From Campylobacter concisus (GTDB taxonomy: Bacteria; Campylobacterota; Campylobacteria; Campylobacterales; Campylobacteraceae), in contig NZ_CP012541.1 of NCBI RefSeq assembly GCF_001298465.1, positions 496,001 through 560,000 of the forward strand: a stretch of 64,000 bases of DNA. The letters run 5' to 3'. Position numbers and translations under genes: made by a program. Every line of letters starts with the position of its first letter. The stretch's first letter is position 1. Positions 1 through 10,255 of the stretch are shown here, piece by piece. The notes beneath the pieces were generated by a model, which saw only the letters and a list, made by a program, of their open reading frames with translations, made no database searches and had not been told where the DNA came from.

Positions 1-1
1 G

Positions 2-637
2 GGCTCTATATTTGCAGGTATCGCTACACCAACTGAAAGTTCAGCTTTTGGCTGCGTTGGAGCCATTATTTTAGCTATTTTTTATAGGACATTTTCATTT
101 TCTATGATAAAAGAGGCATTGGCAGAAAGCGTAAAAACCACAGCTCTAGTCTTTGCCATACTTGTTGGTGCGACAGCCTTTTCTATGGTATTTAGTTATA
201 CTGGTGGAGATGAGATTGTTGAAAAATTTATGACAAATTTACCAGGTGAGAAGTGGGGCTTTATCATTTTTAGCATGGTTGTCATCTTTGTGCTTGGCTT
301 TTTTATCGACTTTGTTGAAATTTCATATATTGTGCTTCCTATCTTGGTACCAATAGCCGCAAAGCTTGGTATAAATCCAATTTATCTAGCAATCTTAGTT
401 GCAATGAATTTGCAAACTTCATTCCTGACACCACCATTTGGTTTTAGCTTATTTTTCCTAAGGTCAGTCGCACCAGCTGAGATAAAAACGACTGCTATTT
501 ATAAAGGCGTTGTGCCTTATATTTTTATTCAGCTTGCTGTACTTGTATTTTTCTGCGTCTTTCTAATGGAATTAAAGCCAATGCTTGATGCGAGCCACGG
601 CGGATTATTAAACTTCTTACTCTCACTTTTTAAATGA
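2..637 (+). CDS. TRAP transporter large permease (DctM-type), C-terminal part
   Basis: This gene enters from before the window and only its last 211 codons are visible. They are strongly hydrophobic, with several predicted membrane spans, and contain the TPTESSAFG segment and the QTSFLTPPFGFSLFF segment typical of DctM large subunits. These proteins form the membrane channel of tripartite ATP-independent periplasmic transporters, which take up organic acids with sodium in the inner membrane. The small permease and the binding protein would lie upstream, outside the window, so the substrate cannot be told. An ATG at 104 is internal; the reading frame is open to position 2. A strong hairpin terminator follows. 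Confidence 0.88.
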   Translation, partial: GSIFAGIATPTESSAFGCVGAIILAIFYRTFSFSMIKEALAESVKTTALVFAILVGATAFSMVFSYTGGDEIVEKFMTNLPGEKWGFIIFSMVVIFVLGFFIDFVEISYIVLPILVPIAAKLGINPIYLAILVAMNLQTSFLTPPFGFSLFFLRSVAPAEIKTTAIYKGVVPYIFIQLAVLVFFCVFLMELKPMLDASHGGLLNFLLSLFK

Positions 638-675
638 TATAAAAGTTTTTGGTTGTAAAATACCAAAAAACAAGC

Positions 676-715
676 AAAATGGCTAATTTGAGTTTCTAAC
701 CAATTTAGCCATTTT
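676..715 (+). terminator. Rho-independent-like terminator after the TRAP permease
   Basis: A 15-base inverted repeat with one mismatch (676-690 and 701-715, loop 691-700) ends in TTTT. It separates the TRAP operon from pycB. It ends only 3 bases before an upstream ATG of the pycB frame (718), which argues that this ATG is not the real pycB start. Confidence 0.75.
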
Positions 716-759
716 CTATGAATTCTTTAAATAAATTTATAAAATTAATGAGGTGGGTG

Positions 760-2562
760 ATGGCGAAGAAATTTATCGATGTTATGGATACGACCTTTAG
801 AGATGGCTTTCAGTCAGTTTATGGCGCTAGAGTGCTTATGAACGACTTTTTGCCCGCGCTTGAAGCAGCCAAAGAGGCTGGCATAGAGCATTTTGAATTT
901 GGTGGCGGAGCGAGATTTCAAAGCCTTTATTTTTACCTAAATGAAGATGCTTTTACGATGATGGATAAAATTAGAAGCATCGTAGGACCAAAAGCAAATC
1001 TTCAAACCCTAAGCAGGGGCGTAAATACCGTAACACTTGATACTGGTAGTCGTGAGCTAATCGACCTTCACGCAAAGCTTTTCAAAAAACACGGAACCAC
1101 CACCATTAGAAATTTTGACGCACTAAATGACGTTGAAAATTTAAAATATTCAGGCGAGAGAATAGCTCATCATGGACTAAAACATGAGGTCGTCGTTACT
1201 ATGATGGATCTACCAAATGGCTGTGTGGGGGCTCATGATGTTAAATTTTATGAGAAAATTTTAAGAGAAATTTTAGATGCAAACATCCCTTATCACAGCG
1301 TTTGCTTTAAAGATGCAAGTGGCACAAGCAGCCCACAAAAGGTCTATGAAACCATAAAAATGGCTAGAAAACTACTACCAGAAAAAACTCATATCAGACT
1401 TCACACTCATGAAACCGCAGGCGTAAGTGTTGCTTGCTATCTTGCAGCGCTTGAGGCTGGCATTGATGGCATAGATCTAGCCGCAAGCCCAGTAAGTGGT
1501 GGTACAAGTCAACCAGATATCTTAACTATGCTTCATGCAGTAAAAGGCAAAAACTACGATCTTGGCGGACTTGACGTGGAGAAAATTTTAAAATACGAAA
1601 GCGTTTTGAATGACTGCTTAAAAGAGTATTTCTTGCCACCTGAGGCCGTGCAAGTAAGCCCACTCATACCATTTTCACCGATGCCTGGTGGCGCACTTAC
1701 TGCAAATACCCAGATGATGAGAGATAACAACATCTTAGATAAATTTCCAGAGGTCATCCTTGCGATGCGTGAAGTGGTGCAAAAGGGTGGATACGGTACT
1801 TCAGTAACCCCTGTTAGCCAGTTTTACTTCCAACAAGCATTTAATAATGTAATGTTTGGCAAGTGGAAAAAGATTGCAGAGGGCTACGGTAAAATGGTGC
1901 TTGGCTACTTTGGCAAGACACCAGTTACGCCTGATAAAGAGATCATCAAGCTTGCAAGTGAGCAACTAGGCTTAAAACCAACTACAAAACACGCAGTTGA
2001 TATAGCTGATAAAGATGAGAGTAAGTCGCTTGCTCACGTAAAAGAAATTCTAAAGCAAAACAATATAAAAACTACCGAAGAAAATATATTTATAGCAGCA
2101 GCTTGTAAAGAAAAGGGTATCGCATTCTTAAAAGGCGAAGCCAAAGTAAATGTAAGAAAGATCGATCCAAACGCTAAGGCAAATGAATGCAGACAAACTC
2201 AAAGTGGCAGATATAGTGTCGTTGTAAATGGTAGCCGCTACAATGTCGAAGTAAGCGAAGGCTTTAACGATAGCATCCAAGTAAAATCGATCACTGAAGT
2301 TGAAGGCAAGAGCGTAAAAAATGCTAAAAGTGCAGCAGCAGGCATAACAGCAAATGATATCGTTGCTAGCTTGCCAGGCGCTGTGCATAAAATTTTAGTA
2401 AGTCCTGGCGATCAAGTCAAAAAAGGGCAAGCTGTAGTCGTGCTTGAGGCGATGAAGATGGAGATAGAGGTCAAAGCCCCAAAAGATGGTGTGATAGGCT
2501 CTATTGAGGTTAGCAAAGGTCAAAGTGTCGCGAACAATCAAGTGGTGGCTAAATTTAAATAA
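760..2562 (+). CDS. pycB: Biotin-dependent carboxylase subunit B (pyruvate carboxylase B / oxaloacetate decarboxylase alpha type)
   Basis: A 600-residue protein. The N-terminal half is an HMGL-like carboxyltransferase TIM barrel opening with DTTFRDG, the middle is the conserved carboxyltransferase domain, and the C-terminus is a biotinyl domain with EAMKMEIEV, where Lys566 is the expected biotin site. In Campylobacter this is the pyruvate carboxylase B subunit, making oxaloacetate from pyruvate with a separate biotin carboxylase subunit A; the same fold serves as Na+-pumping oxaloacetate decarboxylase alpha elsewhere. I place the start at 760, which has a GAGG Shine-Dalgarno at 750-753. The in-frame ATG at 718 abuts a terminator hairpin and lacks a good site. 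The next gene, pckA, uses oxaloacetate, which fits an anaplerotic/gluconeogenic pair. Confidence 0.9.
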   Translation: MAKKFIDVMDTTFRDGFQSVYGARVLMNDFLPALEAAKEAGIEHFEFGGGARFQSLYFYLNEDAFTMMDKIRSIVGPKANLQTLSRGVNTVTLDTGSRELIDLHAKLFKKHGTTTIRNFDALNDVENLKYSGERIAHHGLKHEVVVTMMDLPNGCVGAHDVKFYEKILREILDANIPYHSVCFKDASGTSSPQKVYETIKMARKLLPEKTHIRLHTHETAGVSVACYLAALEAGIDGIDLAASPVSGGTSQPDILTMLHAVKGKNYDLGGLDVEKILKYESVLNDCLKEYFLPPEAVQVSPLIPFSPMPGGALTANTQMMRDNNILDKFPEVILAMREVVQKGGYGTSVTPVSQFYFQQAFNNVMFGKWKKIAEGYGKMVLGYFGKTPVTPDKEIIKLASEQLGLKPTTKHAVDIADKDESKSLAHVKEILKQNNIKTTEENIFIAAACKEKGIAFLKGEAKVNVRKIDPNAKANECRQTQSGRYSVVVNGSRYNVEVSEGFNDSIQVKSITEVEGKSVKNAKSAAAGITANDIVASLPGAVHKILVSPGDQVKKGQAVVVLEAMKMEIEVKAPKDGVIGSIEVSKGQSVANNQVVAKFK

Positions 2563-2666
2563 ATTTGCCCATTTTAAAAAGAGAGTGTTAAGCGAAATTT
2601 GATTAACATTTTGATGACTTTTAGGTCAGAATTTATAAAGAAATGAAAATTTTAAAAGGAAATAAC

Positions 2667-4244
2667 ATGATAAATAAACTAGACGAGCTAGGTCTAAAAG
2701 AGATCAAAAAGATAAATCACAATCTAAGCTATGACGAGCTTTTTGAGCTTGAAAAGGCAAACAACGAGGGCAGTGTTTCAAGTAACGGCACATTTATGGT
2801 TGATACTGGAATTTTTACTGGAAGAAGCCCAAAAGATAAGTACTTTGTCAAGCAAGATCCAAGTCAAAAATACATCGCTTGGGGTAAGATAAATCAGCCT
2901 ATCACAAAAGAGCTTTTTGATAAACTTCTTAAAAAAGCAAAAGAGCAGCTTAGCGGCAAGGAAATTTTCATCCAAGATGCATTTTGTGGAGCTAGTAAAA
3001 AGAGCCAAAAATCAGTCCGTTTTGTCACCGAAGTAGCGTGGCAAGCGCACTTTGTAAAAAATATGTTCATCCGCCCAAGCGAGGCAGAGCTAGCTAAATT
3101 TGAGCCTGATTTTGTAGTATATAACGCTTGTAAAACAAAAAATGAAGAATATAAGGCTGATGGGCTACATTCAGATGTCTTTGTTATCTTCAACGTCGAG
3201 GAAAATGTCGCAGTGATCGGCGGTACGTGGTACGGTGGTGAGATGAAAAAGGGTATTTTTTCTATGATGAACTACTGGTTGCCACTTGAAGGTAAACTAA
3301 GTATGCACTGCTCTGCAAACGTAGGCGAAAAAGGCGATACAGCGCTATTTTTTAGCCTATCAGGTACTGGCAAAACGACACTTTCAACTGATCCAAAACG
3401 CAAACTAATAGGCGATGACGAGCACGGCTGGGATGATGATGGCGTGTTTAACTTTGAGGGTGGCTGCTATGCAAAATGTATCAATCTTGATCCAAGCAGT
3501 GAGCCAGAAATTTACGCAGCGATCAGGCGTGATGCGCTACTTGAAAACGTCGTGGCTGATGAAAAGGGTGTGGTTGATTACAAAGATGGCTCAAAGACTG
3601 AAAATACACGCGTGAGCTATCCGATCTATCACATCGACAACTACGAACCAAGTTCAAGCGCTGGCCATCCAAAAAATATCATCTTTTTAAGTGCTGACGC
3701 TTTTGGCGTGCTTCCTCCAGTTGCGAAGCTTACAAAAGAGCAGGCTATGTATTATTTCCTAAGTGGCTACACAGCAAAAGTTGCTGGTACAGAGCGCGGT
3801 ATCACCGAGCCAGTCGCTACTTTTAGCGCTTGTTTTGGCGAGCCATTTATGCCACTTCATCCAACTGTCTATGCAAAATTACTTGGCGAGAAAATAGATA
3901 AACACGGCGTTAATGTCTATCTTGTAAATACAGGCTGGAGTGGTGGTGCTTACGGCGTTGGCAAGCGTATGAGCATAAAAGCAACTCGTGCTTGCATAAA
4001 TGCGATCCTTGATGGCAGCATCACAAAATGTGAGTTTGAAAATTTTGATAAATTTAACTTCGCTATTCCAAAAGAGCTTGATGGCGTCGAGACAAAGCTA
4101 CTAAATCCTATAAACACATGGACGCATCCGGCTGAGTATAACGCTTCACGTGACAAGCTAGCTAAAATGTTTGTTGAAAATTTCAAACGTTACGAAGATG
4201 TAAAAGAGGGCGTTGAGTACGCTAAAGCTGGTCCAAAAGCTTAA
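2667..4244 (+). CDS. pckA: Phosphoenolpyruvate carboxykinase (ATP)
   Basis: A 525-residue cytosolic enzyme that converts oxaloacetate and ATP to phosphoenolpyruvate, the first committed step of gluconeogenesis. Visible hallmarks are the kinase P-loop [10 protein letters not shown] near residue 235, GDDEHGW just after it, and [12 protein letters not shown] near the N-terminus. Length and motifs match the ATP-dependent family. I choose the ATG at 2667 because AAAAGGA lies just upstream; an in-frame ATG at 2643 lacks a comparable site. It follows pycB on the same strand with a gap of about 100 bases, the same order as in C. jejuni, and a strong terminator follows. Confidence 0.96.
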   Translation: MINKLDELGLKEIKKINHNLSYDELFELEKANNEGSVSSNGTFMVDTGIFTGRSPKDKYFVKQDPSQKYIAWGKINQPITKELFDKLLKKAKEQLSGKEIFIQDAFCGASKKSQKSVRFVTEVAWQAHFVKNMFIRPSEAELAKFEPDFVVYNACKTKNEEYKADGLHSDVFVIFNVEENVAVIGGTWYGGEMKKGIFSMMNYWLPLEGKLSMHCSANVGEKGDTALFFSLSGTGKTTLSTDPKRKLIGDDEHGWDDDGVFNFEGGCYAKCINLDPSSEPEIYAAIRRDALLENVVADEKGVVDYKDGSKTENTRVSYPIYHIDNYEPSSSAGHPKNIIFLSADAFGVLPPVAKLTKEQAMYYFLSGYTAKVAGTERGITEPVATFSACFGEPFMPLHPTVYAKLLGEKIDKHGVNVYLVNTGWSGGAYGVGKRMSIKATRACINAILDGSITKCEFENFDKFNFAIPKELDGVETKLLNPINTWTHPAEYNASRDKLAKMFVENFKRYEDVKEGVEYAKAGPKA

Positions 4245-4250
4245 TTTGCA

Positions 4251-4286
4251 TAGCCTTGCAAAAAATTTTGCAAGGCTAGTTTTTTT
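4251..4286 (+). terminator. pckA terminator
   Basis: A perfect 13-base inverted repeat (4251-4263 and 4266-4278) is followed by a run of seven T. It lies just after the pckA stop codon. Confidence 0.88.
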
Positions 4287-4538
4287 AGTTGGCATTTTTG
4301 ATATTAAAGTATCTTTCTTCTAAATTCCAAGTTCAATTGTTACATTTGTAAATTTATTCTAGTAAGTAACAAAATATTAGATATTGCCAAATATATGAGT
4401 TACTAATAAAATTTTCCTATTACACTTAGCCTAGTTTTTTCTGTGCTTGAACCAAGTATCAAATATCATTTATTGTGCTACTGTTTTCTAAAAATTTTTA
4501 TAGGTTTTAGGAGGAGATAGATTGCATAAATTTAGGGT
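4287..4538. other. Non-coding AT-rich gap between pckA and the symporter gene
   Basis: No convincing gene or structured RNA is visible here. The stretch lies between two transcription terminators of converging genes. It contains an AGGAGG site at 4509-4514 followed by a TTG at 4522 that would open a 24-codon frame running through the minus-strand terminator; I do not regard this as a gene. Confidence 0.5.
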
Positions 4539-4570
4539 AAAAAGAAAAAATAAGGGCAAAGTTGCCCTTA
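4539..4570 (-). terminator. Terminator of the yebC-ppi-symporter operon
   Basis: On the minus strand an 8-base stem (4570-4563 with 4558-4551, loop AAGT on the plus strand) is followed by a T-rich tail (complement of 4550-4539). It lies 16 bases after the symporter stop codon. Confidence 0.85.
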
Positions 4571-4586
4571 TAGTTATAAATGTATA

Positions 4587-5942
4587 TTATGAGTGAAAGT
4601 GAAATTCCTCTGGATGATCTAGTGCGTATCTAAATTTATCCATATCGACTTTTTTATCCCAGATAGAAACTATCATGCAACCAACAGCGTTACCGCAGAG
4701 ATTACCAACTGCACGCATCTCTGACATAAATTTATCAACGCCAAGTAGCACAGCCACGGTGACAACTGGTATGCCAGTGCTTGGGAGTGCGCTTAGTGTG
4801 CCTGCAAGGACGACAAAGCCTGAGCCTGTCACGCCAACAGCGCCTTTACTTGTTATCATTAGCACGATTAGAATACTTATTAGATGCTCAAAACTTAGCG
4901 GGATGTTGAAAGCCTGCGCTAAGAAGATAACGCTTAAGCTTAGATAGATGTTGGTGCAGTCAAGGTTAAATGAGTAGCCAGTCGGGATGATAAGTCCAAC
5001 TGCGCCTCTATTTATACCAGCTGATTCTAGCTTTTGCATAAGTGGCGCAAGAGCTGTTTCGCTCGAGCTTGTCGCAAAGACTACCAATACCTCTTTTGAA
5101 ATAAAACGCATAAATTTAAAGACATTGATTTTTGCAAAATAGCAAATAATGCCAAGCACGACAAAGATAAAAAAGCAGCTCGCAAGTGCCATAACAACCA
5201 AAAGCTCCATCATGCCAAGAAGCGTTCCGATACCAAATTTGCCGATTAGATAAGCCATAGCTGAAAATGCAGCCACTGGGCTAAAGAGCATAAGCCAACT
5301 AAGAAGTTTTAAGACATAGTGCTGGATAAATTCAAGTGGCTTTAGGCAAGCTTGTTTTTTATCATGAGCTAGCAGCGAAAGTACGATGGCAACGATAATA
5401 GCCATGAAAAGTACTTGAAGTGTGTTTGATTTTATAAATGGATCAAGTATATGCACGTATGGGAAAATGTCATCTACTGGCACAGCACCTCTTAAAAGAT
5501 GAAGTGTATGTGCTACAAATCCGCTATTTGCGTCCATATTTGCAGCTTGAGATGTAAATTTAGCCACACTTGAGGCATCAAGCTGAGTATAGTCAAGATT
5601 CATACCATGTCCTGGACGAAGTGTCTCGCCAAAGATGATACCGACAGCAAGTGCAAGTGTGCTAACTATCTCAAAATAGATAAATGCCTTTAATCCAATA
5701 GACCCAAGATCTTTTAAACTCTCAAGTCCAACGATACCTGAAACGATCGTTAAAAAGATAATAGGACCAATCAAAATTTTAAGTGCTTTTATAAAATAAT
5801 CAATGCCTGGCTTGCTTGCTATACCAAGCTCAGGTGCGACCATGCCAACGATAACGCCACCAACAATACCGATCACAACCCAAAAGGCAAGATTGGTAAA
5901 TAATCTTATGGCAAGGCTTCCTTGCTTTTTAGTATTATTCAT
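4587..5942 (-). CDS. Dicarboxylate/amino acid:cation symporter (DAACS family)
   Basis: A 451-residue inner-membrane protein with many hydrophobic spans. It shows the family hallmarks: the serine-rich ATSSSETALAPL reentrant region, the ITSKGAVGVTGSGFVVLAGTL segment and the C-terminal LGVDKFMSEMRAVGNLCGN segment that binds substrate and cations in GltP/DctA/SstT homologues. The family couples uptake of glutamate, aspartate or C4-dicarboxylates to Na+ or H+; the exact substrate cannot be read here. It is the last gene of an apparent yebC-cyclophilin-symporter operon, with 11 bases from the cyclophilin stop. Confidence 0.9.
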   Translation of the reverse strand: MNNTKKQGSLAIRLFTNLAFWVVIGIVGGVIVGMVAPELGIASKPGIDYFIKALKILIGPIIFLTIVSGIVGLESLKDLGSIGLKAFIYFEIVSTLALAVGIIFGETLRPGHGMNLDYTQLDASSVAKFTSQAANMDANSGFVAHTLHLLRGAVPVDDIFPYVHILDPFIKSNTLQVLFMAIIVAIVLSLLAHDKKQACLKPLEFIQHYVLKLLSWLMLFSPVAAFSAMAYLIGKFGIGTLLGMMELLVVMALASCFFIFVVLGIICYFAKINVFKFMRFISKEVLVVFATSSSETALAPLMQKLESAGINRGAVGLIIPTGYSFNLDCTNIYLSLSVIFLAQAFNIPLSFEHLISILIVLMITSKGAVGVTGSGFVVLAGTLSALPSTGIPVVTVAVLLGVDKFMSEMRAVGNLCGNAVGCMIVSIWDKKVDMDKFRYALDHPEEFHFHS

Positions 5943-5953
5943 AAATTTCCCCT

Positions 5954-6448
5954 TTATAGGCTTTCTCTGATCTTAGCAGAGATGATCTTATCGCCTTGTC
6001 TTATAGCGTCAAGCACCTTTAGGCTCTCTTCATCAACGCATTTTCCAAAGACTGTATGCACGCCGTCAAGATGAGGTTGTTTGCTATGACAGATGAAAAA
6101 CTGTGATCCGCCAGTATCACGCCCTGCGTGAGCCATGCTTAGGCTACCGCGCTCGTGTTTTACCTTTTGGTTGTCGCATTCGCATTTTATTCTCCAGCCA
6201 GGACCGCCTGTACCTGTGCCATTTGGACAACCGCCTTGGATAACAAAATTTGGTATAACTCTGTGAAAATTTAGACCAGTATAAAAGCCTGATTTTATCA
6301 AATGGATAAAATTTGCGACAGCTTGTGGAGCTTCTTCGGCAAAAAGTTCAAGTCTGATCTCGCCTTTGTCTGTCTCTAAAACTACAAATTTATCTTTTTT
6401 AAGTTCATCTAAATTTATATCATAAACTTTTAATTCATCAAAACGCAT
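5954..6448 (-). CDS. ppiB: Cyclophilin-type peptidyl-prolyl cis-trans isomerase
   Basis: A 164-residue cytoplasmic cyclophilin with no signal peptide. It carries [32 protein letters not shown] and [10 protein letters not shown], the usual active-site and peptide-binding segments. It catalyses proline isomerisation during protein folding. It lies between yebC and a symporter gene with gaps of 11 bases on either side, so the three are probably co-transcribed. The symbol is by family similarity. Confidence 0.9.
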   Translation of the reverse strand: MRFDELKVYDINLDELKKDKFVVLETDKGEIRLELFAEEAPQAVANFIHLIKSGFYTGLNFHRVIPNFVIQGGCPNGTGTGGPGWRIKCECDNQKVKHERGSLSMAHAGRDTGGSQFFICHSKQPHLDGVHTVFGKCVDEESLKVLDAIRQGDKIISAKIRESL

Positions 6449-6459
6449 GTATTTCCCTT

Positions 6460-7167
6460 TTATTCGATATTTGTATAAACTGCTTGAACATCATCATCAT
6501 CTTCTAGCTTATCAAGAAGTCTCTCAACCTCAAGCATTTGCTCTTCGCTTAGATTCACGGTTTGATTTGGTAAGTATTGAAGTGAAGCTTTTTTAACTAC
6601 TAAATTTAGCTTTTCGATACCTTCATGAAGTGTGCCAAAATTTGCATAATCACCGTATACAAATAGCGTCTCATCGTCAGCCTCGATATCGCTTAGGCCA
6701 TAATCTATCAGCTCAAGTTCGATCTCTTCAATGTCTGCGCTTGGTTTTTCAAGCTCAAAAACGCTCTTTCTTGTAAACATAAAGCTAAGGCTGCCACTTG
6801 GTAAAATTTCTCCACCATTTTTGCTAAATATCGCTTTAACATTGGCAACCGTTCTTGTTGGATTGTCGGTCGCACACTCAACGATGATCTGCACGCCGTG
6901 AGCTGCTTTACCATCATAAAAAATAGTCTTAATATCGGCACTGTCTTTGCCATTTGCTCTTTTTATGGCAGCGTCGATGTTATCTTTTGGCATATTTTCA
7001 GCTTTTGCTGCTGCGATTGCCGCACGAAGTTTTGGGTTCATATCTGGATCACAACCACCATCTTTTGCAGCTACTGTTATAGCTTTTGAAAGTTTTGGAA
7101 ATACTTTGCTCATCTTATCCCATCTAGCTTCTTTTGCCGCTCTTCGGTACTCAAATGCTCGTCCCAT
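6460..7167 (-). CDS. YebC/PmpR family regulatory protein
   Basis: A 235-residue protein of the YebC/TACO1 family. The N-terminus ([16 protein letters not shown]) and the [21 protein letters not shown] segment are characteristic. Members act as DNA-binding regulators or help ribosomes translate proline-rich stretches; sequence alone does not say which. It is the first gene of a three-gene minus-strand operon, and its start faces the acetyltransferase gene across a 143-base intergenic region. Confidence 0.9.
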   Translation of the reverse strand: MGRAFEYRRAAKEARWDKMSKVFPKLSKAITVAAKDGGCDPDMNPKLRAAIAAAKAENMPKDNIDAAIKRANGKDSADIKTIFYDGKAAHGVQIIVECATDNPTRTVANVKAIFSKNGGEILPSGSLSFMFTRKSVFELEKPSADIEEIELELIDYGLSDIEADDETLFVYGDYANFGTLHEGIEKLNLVVKKASLQYLPNQTVNLSEEQMLEVERLLDKLEDDDDVQAVYTNIE

Positions 7168-7310
7168 AAATATCCTTAAATAAATTTTTTACGGATTATA
7201 ACTAAAAAAATTTTATACTTTTTTAAAACATTTTTAGTTTGCATATTGCGGGTTATTAATTTGTAAATCGCAGATTGATATTTGGTAAAAATTTAAGCTA
7301 GAGTTTTATA

Positions 7311-7874
7311 ATGACGCACATGATACAAAATGCTCAAAAACAAGATGCAAAAAGCTGCATAAAGCTACTAAATCTAGCAATGGAGGATATCGCCTACAAG
7401 CTAAGTGGCTACGACGATCCTATTAAAAGTGATGAAATTTTAGAAATTTTTTTCAAAAGTGAGACAAATAGACTAAGCTATAAAAATGTCTTTGTTTATA
7501 AACATAACGAGGAAATTATAGCTGCTATGTGTGCTTACTTTGGTGGCGACGTGGAGCAGCTTGATAGAGAAATTTCGCAGCATTTAATGGCTCTTGGCAA
7601 AGATACTCAAGTAGAAAAAGAGTGTTTTGACGATGAGTTTTATATAGATAGTATCGCTGTTGATAAAAATTTTAGAGGCCAAGGGCTTGCAAAAGAGCTC
7701 ATAAGGCATTCATTTGTCGTAGCAAAAGAATTAGGGCATAAAAAGGTTTCATTAATAGTAGATACAAATAAACCAAAAGTTCGTAAATTTTACGAGAGCC
7801 TTGGCTTTAAATTTAATGTTAAGAAAATTGTAAATTTACATGAATACGACCATATGATAAAGGAGATAATATGA
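7311..7874 (+). CDS. GNAT-family N-acetyltransferase
   Basis: A 187-residue protein with a GNAT acetyl-CoA-binding core. The segment DSIAVDKNFRGQGLAKELIRHS (residues about 115-140) contains the R-G-x-G-x-A loop that binds the pyrophosphate of acetyl-CoA, followed by a Tyr-containing VRKFYESLGF segment. The acceptor is unknown. The start is uncertain: an alternative ATG lies at 7320 and neither has a strong Shine-Dalgarno. Its stop overlaps the start of the HMA gene (ATGA), so it leads the copper operon. Confidence 0.82.
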   Translation: MTHMIQNAQKQDAKSCIKLLNLAMEDIAYKLSGYDDPIKSDEILEIFFKSETNRLSYKNVFVYKHNEEIIAAMCAYFGGDVEQLDREISQHLMALGKDTQVEKECFDDEFYIDSIAVDKNFRGQGLAKELIRHSFVVAKELGHKKVSLIVDTNKPKVRKFYESLGFKFNVKKIVNLHEYDHMIKEII

Positions 7875-8074
7875 AAACATTTGAAGCAAGCAATATCCAC
7901 TGCCAAAACTGCGCAAACACTATAAAAAACGCACTTGAAGATGACTTTGGCAAGATAGAAGTTGATCTTAGCAAAGAGCCAAGACAAGTTAGGGTTGATC
8001 TTAAAGATAGTGAAGTTGAAAAATTTAAATCTGAAATGGCTGATCTTGGATTTGACGTTATAAAGGAGCTTTGA
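7871..8074 (+). CDS. Heavy-metal-associated (HMA) domain protein, copper chaperone-like
   Basis: A 67-residue single HMA domain. The HCQNCANTI segment near residues 10-18 gives the CxxC pair that binds Cu(I) in Atx1/CopZ-type chaperones. It starts inside the stop of the acetyltransferase gene (4-base overlap) and ends one base before copA, so translational coupling is likely. It would hand copper to the ATPase encoded next. The usual MxCxxC is IHCQNC here, with Ile-His in place of the usual Met, so metal preference should not be assumed. Confidence 0.87.
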   Translation: MKTFEASNIHCQNCANTIKNALEDDFGKIEVDLSKEPRQVRVDLKDSEVEKFKSEMADLGFDVIKEL

Positions 8075-8075
8075 T

Positions 8076-10253
8076 ATGCCTTTAAAAGTCAAGCTAAATA
8101 TAGCGGGAATGAGCTGCGTAAATTGCTCAACCGCTATCGAGAAAGTTTCTAAAAAGATAGATGGGGTGCTTGAAGCAAATGTAAATTTTGCAAATGCAAG
8201 CGGCGAATTTGTCCTAAAAGACGCTAGCGTGCGTGAAGTTTTAGAGCAAAAGATAAAAAAGCTTGGCTACTTTGTGGCGACAAATATTGATGAATTCGAA
8301 GCCAAAAGAGACGAGCATATAACTGCGATCAGAAATAAATTTATATTTGCATTTCTAGCGAGCATGGTCATCATGGCGCTTGAGATGTTTGTAAGGCCTA
8401 GCGTGGTTGTAAATTTAGCCATTTTAGTGCTTGGCTTTTTGGTGCTAGCTTTTAGTGGCAAAGACTTCTTTGCTCACGCCATAGAGGCTGTTAAAAACAA
8501 AAACTACGATATGAACGTGCTTGTAGCTCTTGGAAGCGGCAGTGCATTTTTATACTCGCTTTTTGTTGTGATCTTTTCAGATTTCATCCCAGATGATCTA
8601 AAAAATGTCTATGTCTCGGGCGCAGCGATGATAATAGCCTTTGTTTTGCTAGGTAAGTATCTTGAAGAGCGCTCAAAGGCAAAGGCAGGCGACTACCTAA
8701 AGACGCTACTTAAAATTTCGCCAAAGACCGCCTTTTTGGTCATGCCAGATGGACATAGTAAAGAGGTAAATGTAAATGAGCTAAAAGTAGGCGACATCGT
8801 CATCGTAAAAAATGGCTACAACATTCCAAGTGATGGCGTGATAGTTCAAGGTGGCGCTGAGATAGATGCTTCTATGCTTACAGGAGAGAGCTTGCCAGTT
8901 TATAAAGAGGTGGGAGATGGCGTATTTGCCGGCACTCTAAACACAAATGGCTACATAAGCGTCAAGGTGACAAAGAGCTCTTACGAGAGCTTGCTATCTC
9001 AAATTTTAAACCTACTAAGCGACGCTAGCTCTAAAAAGATGCCTATCGGACGGCTGGCTGACAAGATAGCAAACATCTTTGTGCCAAGTGTCGTGGCGAT
9101 CTCAGTTCTTACATTTTTTATATGGATAATTTTTAGTGGAAATTTCGCCTATGCGATCTCTAGCGCGATCTGCGTTTTAATAATCTCATGTCCATGCGCT
9201 CTTGGACTTGCTACGCCAATAGCAATAGTAAGCTCGCTTGCACGTGGTGCAAAAGCTGGAATTTTAGTAAAAAATCCAGAAGTTTTAGAGCTAATAAAAG
9301 ATGCTAAATTTGTAGCATTTGATAAAACTGGCACGCTTAGTAAAGGGCAAATCAGTGTCAAAAGCTCAAATTTAAGCGAGCAAGATTTAGCTCTTATCGC
9401 TTCTGCTGAAAATTTAAGTGAGCATCTCATCTCAAAAGCTATCGTTAGATATGCAAAGCAAAAATGTATAGATTTACAAAAGCTAAATGGAAAATTTCAA
9501 AATGTTGTCGGGCAAGGCATCATCTATGAGGATGAGAATAATCAGATAATAATCGGAAACGAAAAGCTGCTTTTGGCAAATGAAGTAAGTTTAAATCCGG
9601 ATGAAAGTAACGCTATAAAAGAGGCTACAAACGATGGAAGCGGCGTCATACTTTGTGCTATAAATAAAAAATTTGTCGGTTTTTTAACGCTTAGTGATGA
9701 GCTAAAAGACGAGGCAAGTGATGTTATAAATGAGCTTACAAGTCTAAATTTACAAAGTGTGATCCTCTCAGGCGATGATGAGAAAGTAGTTGCAAGCATC
9801 GCTAAGAAGCTAAATGTGAGCAAATATCACGCAAATATGTTGCCTGAAGATAAATTTAATGAGATAAAAGAGCTTACAAATCATGGTGGCGTTATCTTTG
9901 TTGGTGATGGCGTAAACGACTCACCATCACTTAAAGAAGCAAGTGTTGGTATAGCTATGAACTCGGGCTCAGATATAGCAAAAGGTGCTGGAGATATCGT
10001 GCTTATTAAAAATGATTTGCGTGGCGTGACCGGACTAGTTAGACTAGCAAATGCTACTATGGCAAACATAAAAGAAAATTTATTTTGGGCATTTATGTAT
10101 AACGCGATTTGTATTCCAGTGGCTGCTGGTGTGCTTTACCCGGTCTTTGGGCTACTTTTAAGCCCAGTTTATGGCTCAATGGCGATGTGTCTTAGCTCTG
10201 TTACTGTCGTTTTAAACGCACTTAGACTTAGATATCTACGACTTAAGGATTAA
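8076..10253 (+). CDS. copA: Copper-translocating P1B-type ATPase
   Basis: A 725-residue inner-membrane heavy-metal ATPase. It has one N-terminal HMA domain (GMSCVNC, residues about 11-17), eight predicted membrane helices, the intramembrane Cys-Pro-Cys at 372-374 typical of Cu+/Ag+ exporters, the phosphorylated Asp416 in DKTGTLS, the TGES actuator loop and the GDGVNDSPSL hinge. It pumps Cu(I) out of the cytoplasm. The upstream HMA gene probably supplies copper. The gene is followed 2 bases later by a TorD-like gene with a TTG start. Confidence 0.95.
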   Translation: MPLKVKLNIAGMSCVNCSTAIEKVSKKIDGVLEANVNFANASGEFVLKDASVREVLEQKIKKLGYFVATNIDEFEAKRDEHITAIRNKFIFAFLASMVIMALEMFVRPSVVVNLAILVLGFLVLAFSGKDFFAHAIEAVKNKNYDMNVLVALGSGSAFLYSLFVVIFSDFIPDDLKNVYVSGAAMIIAFVLLGKYLEERSKAKAGDYLKTLLKISPKTAFLVMPDGHSKEVNVNELKVGDIVIVKNGYNIPSDGVIVQGGAEIDASMLTGESLPVYKEVGDGVFAGTLNTNGYISVKVTKSSYESLLSQILNLLSDASSKKMPIGRLADKIANIFVPSVVAISVLTFFIWIIFSGNFAYAISSAICVLIISCPCALGLATPIAIVSSLARGAKAGILVKNPEVLELIKDAKFVAFDKTGTLSKGQISVKSSNLSEQDLALIASAENLSEHLISKAIVRYAKQKCIDLQKLNGKFQNVVGQGIIYEDENNQIIIGNEKLLLANEVSLNPDESNAIKEATNDGSGVILCAINKKFVGFLTLSDELKDEASDVINELTSLNLQSVILSGDDEKVVASIAKKLNVSKYHANMLPEDKFNEIKELTNHGGVIFVGDGVNDSPSLKEASVGIAMNSGSDIAKGAGDIVLIKNDLRGVTGLVRLANATMANIKENLFWAFMYNAICIPVAAGVLYPVFGLLLSPVYGSMAMCLSSVTVVLNALRLRYLRLKD

Positions 10254-10255
10254 AA

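Noticed and set aside
718-759. Upstream ATG as the pycB start
   Set aside because: It lies 3 bases from a terminator stem and has no Shine-Dalgarno, while the ATG at 760 has GAGG in place.
4522-4596. Mini-gene of 24 codons behind a perfect AGGAGG
   Set aside because: It crosses the symporter terminator and the start of that gene's 3' end, and its composition is just that of the terminator region.
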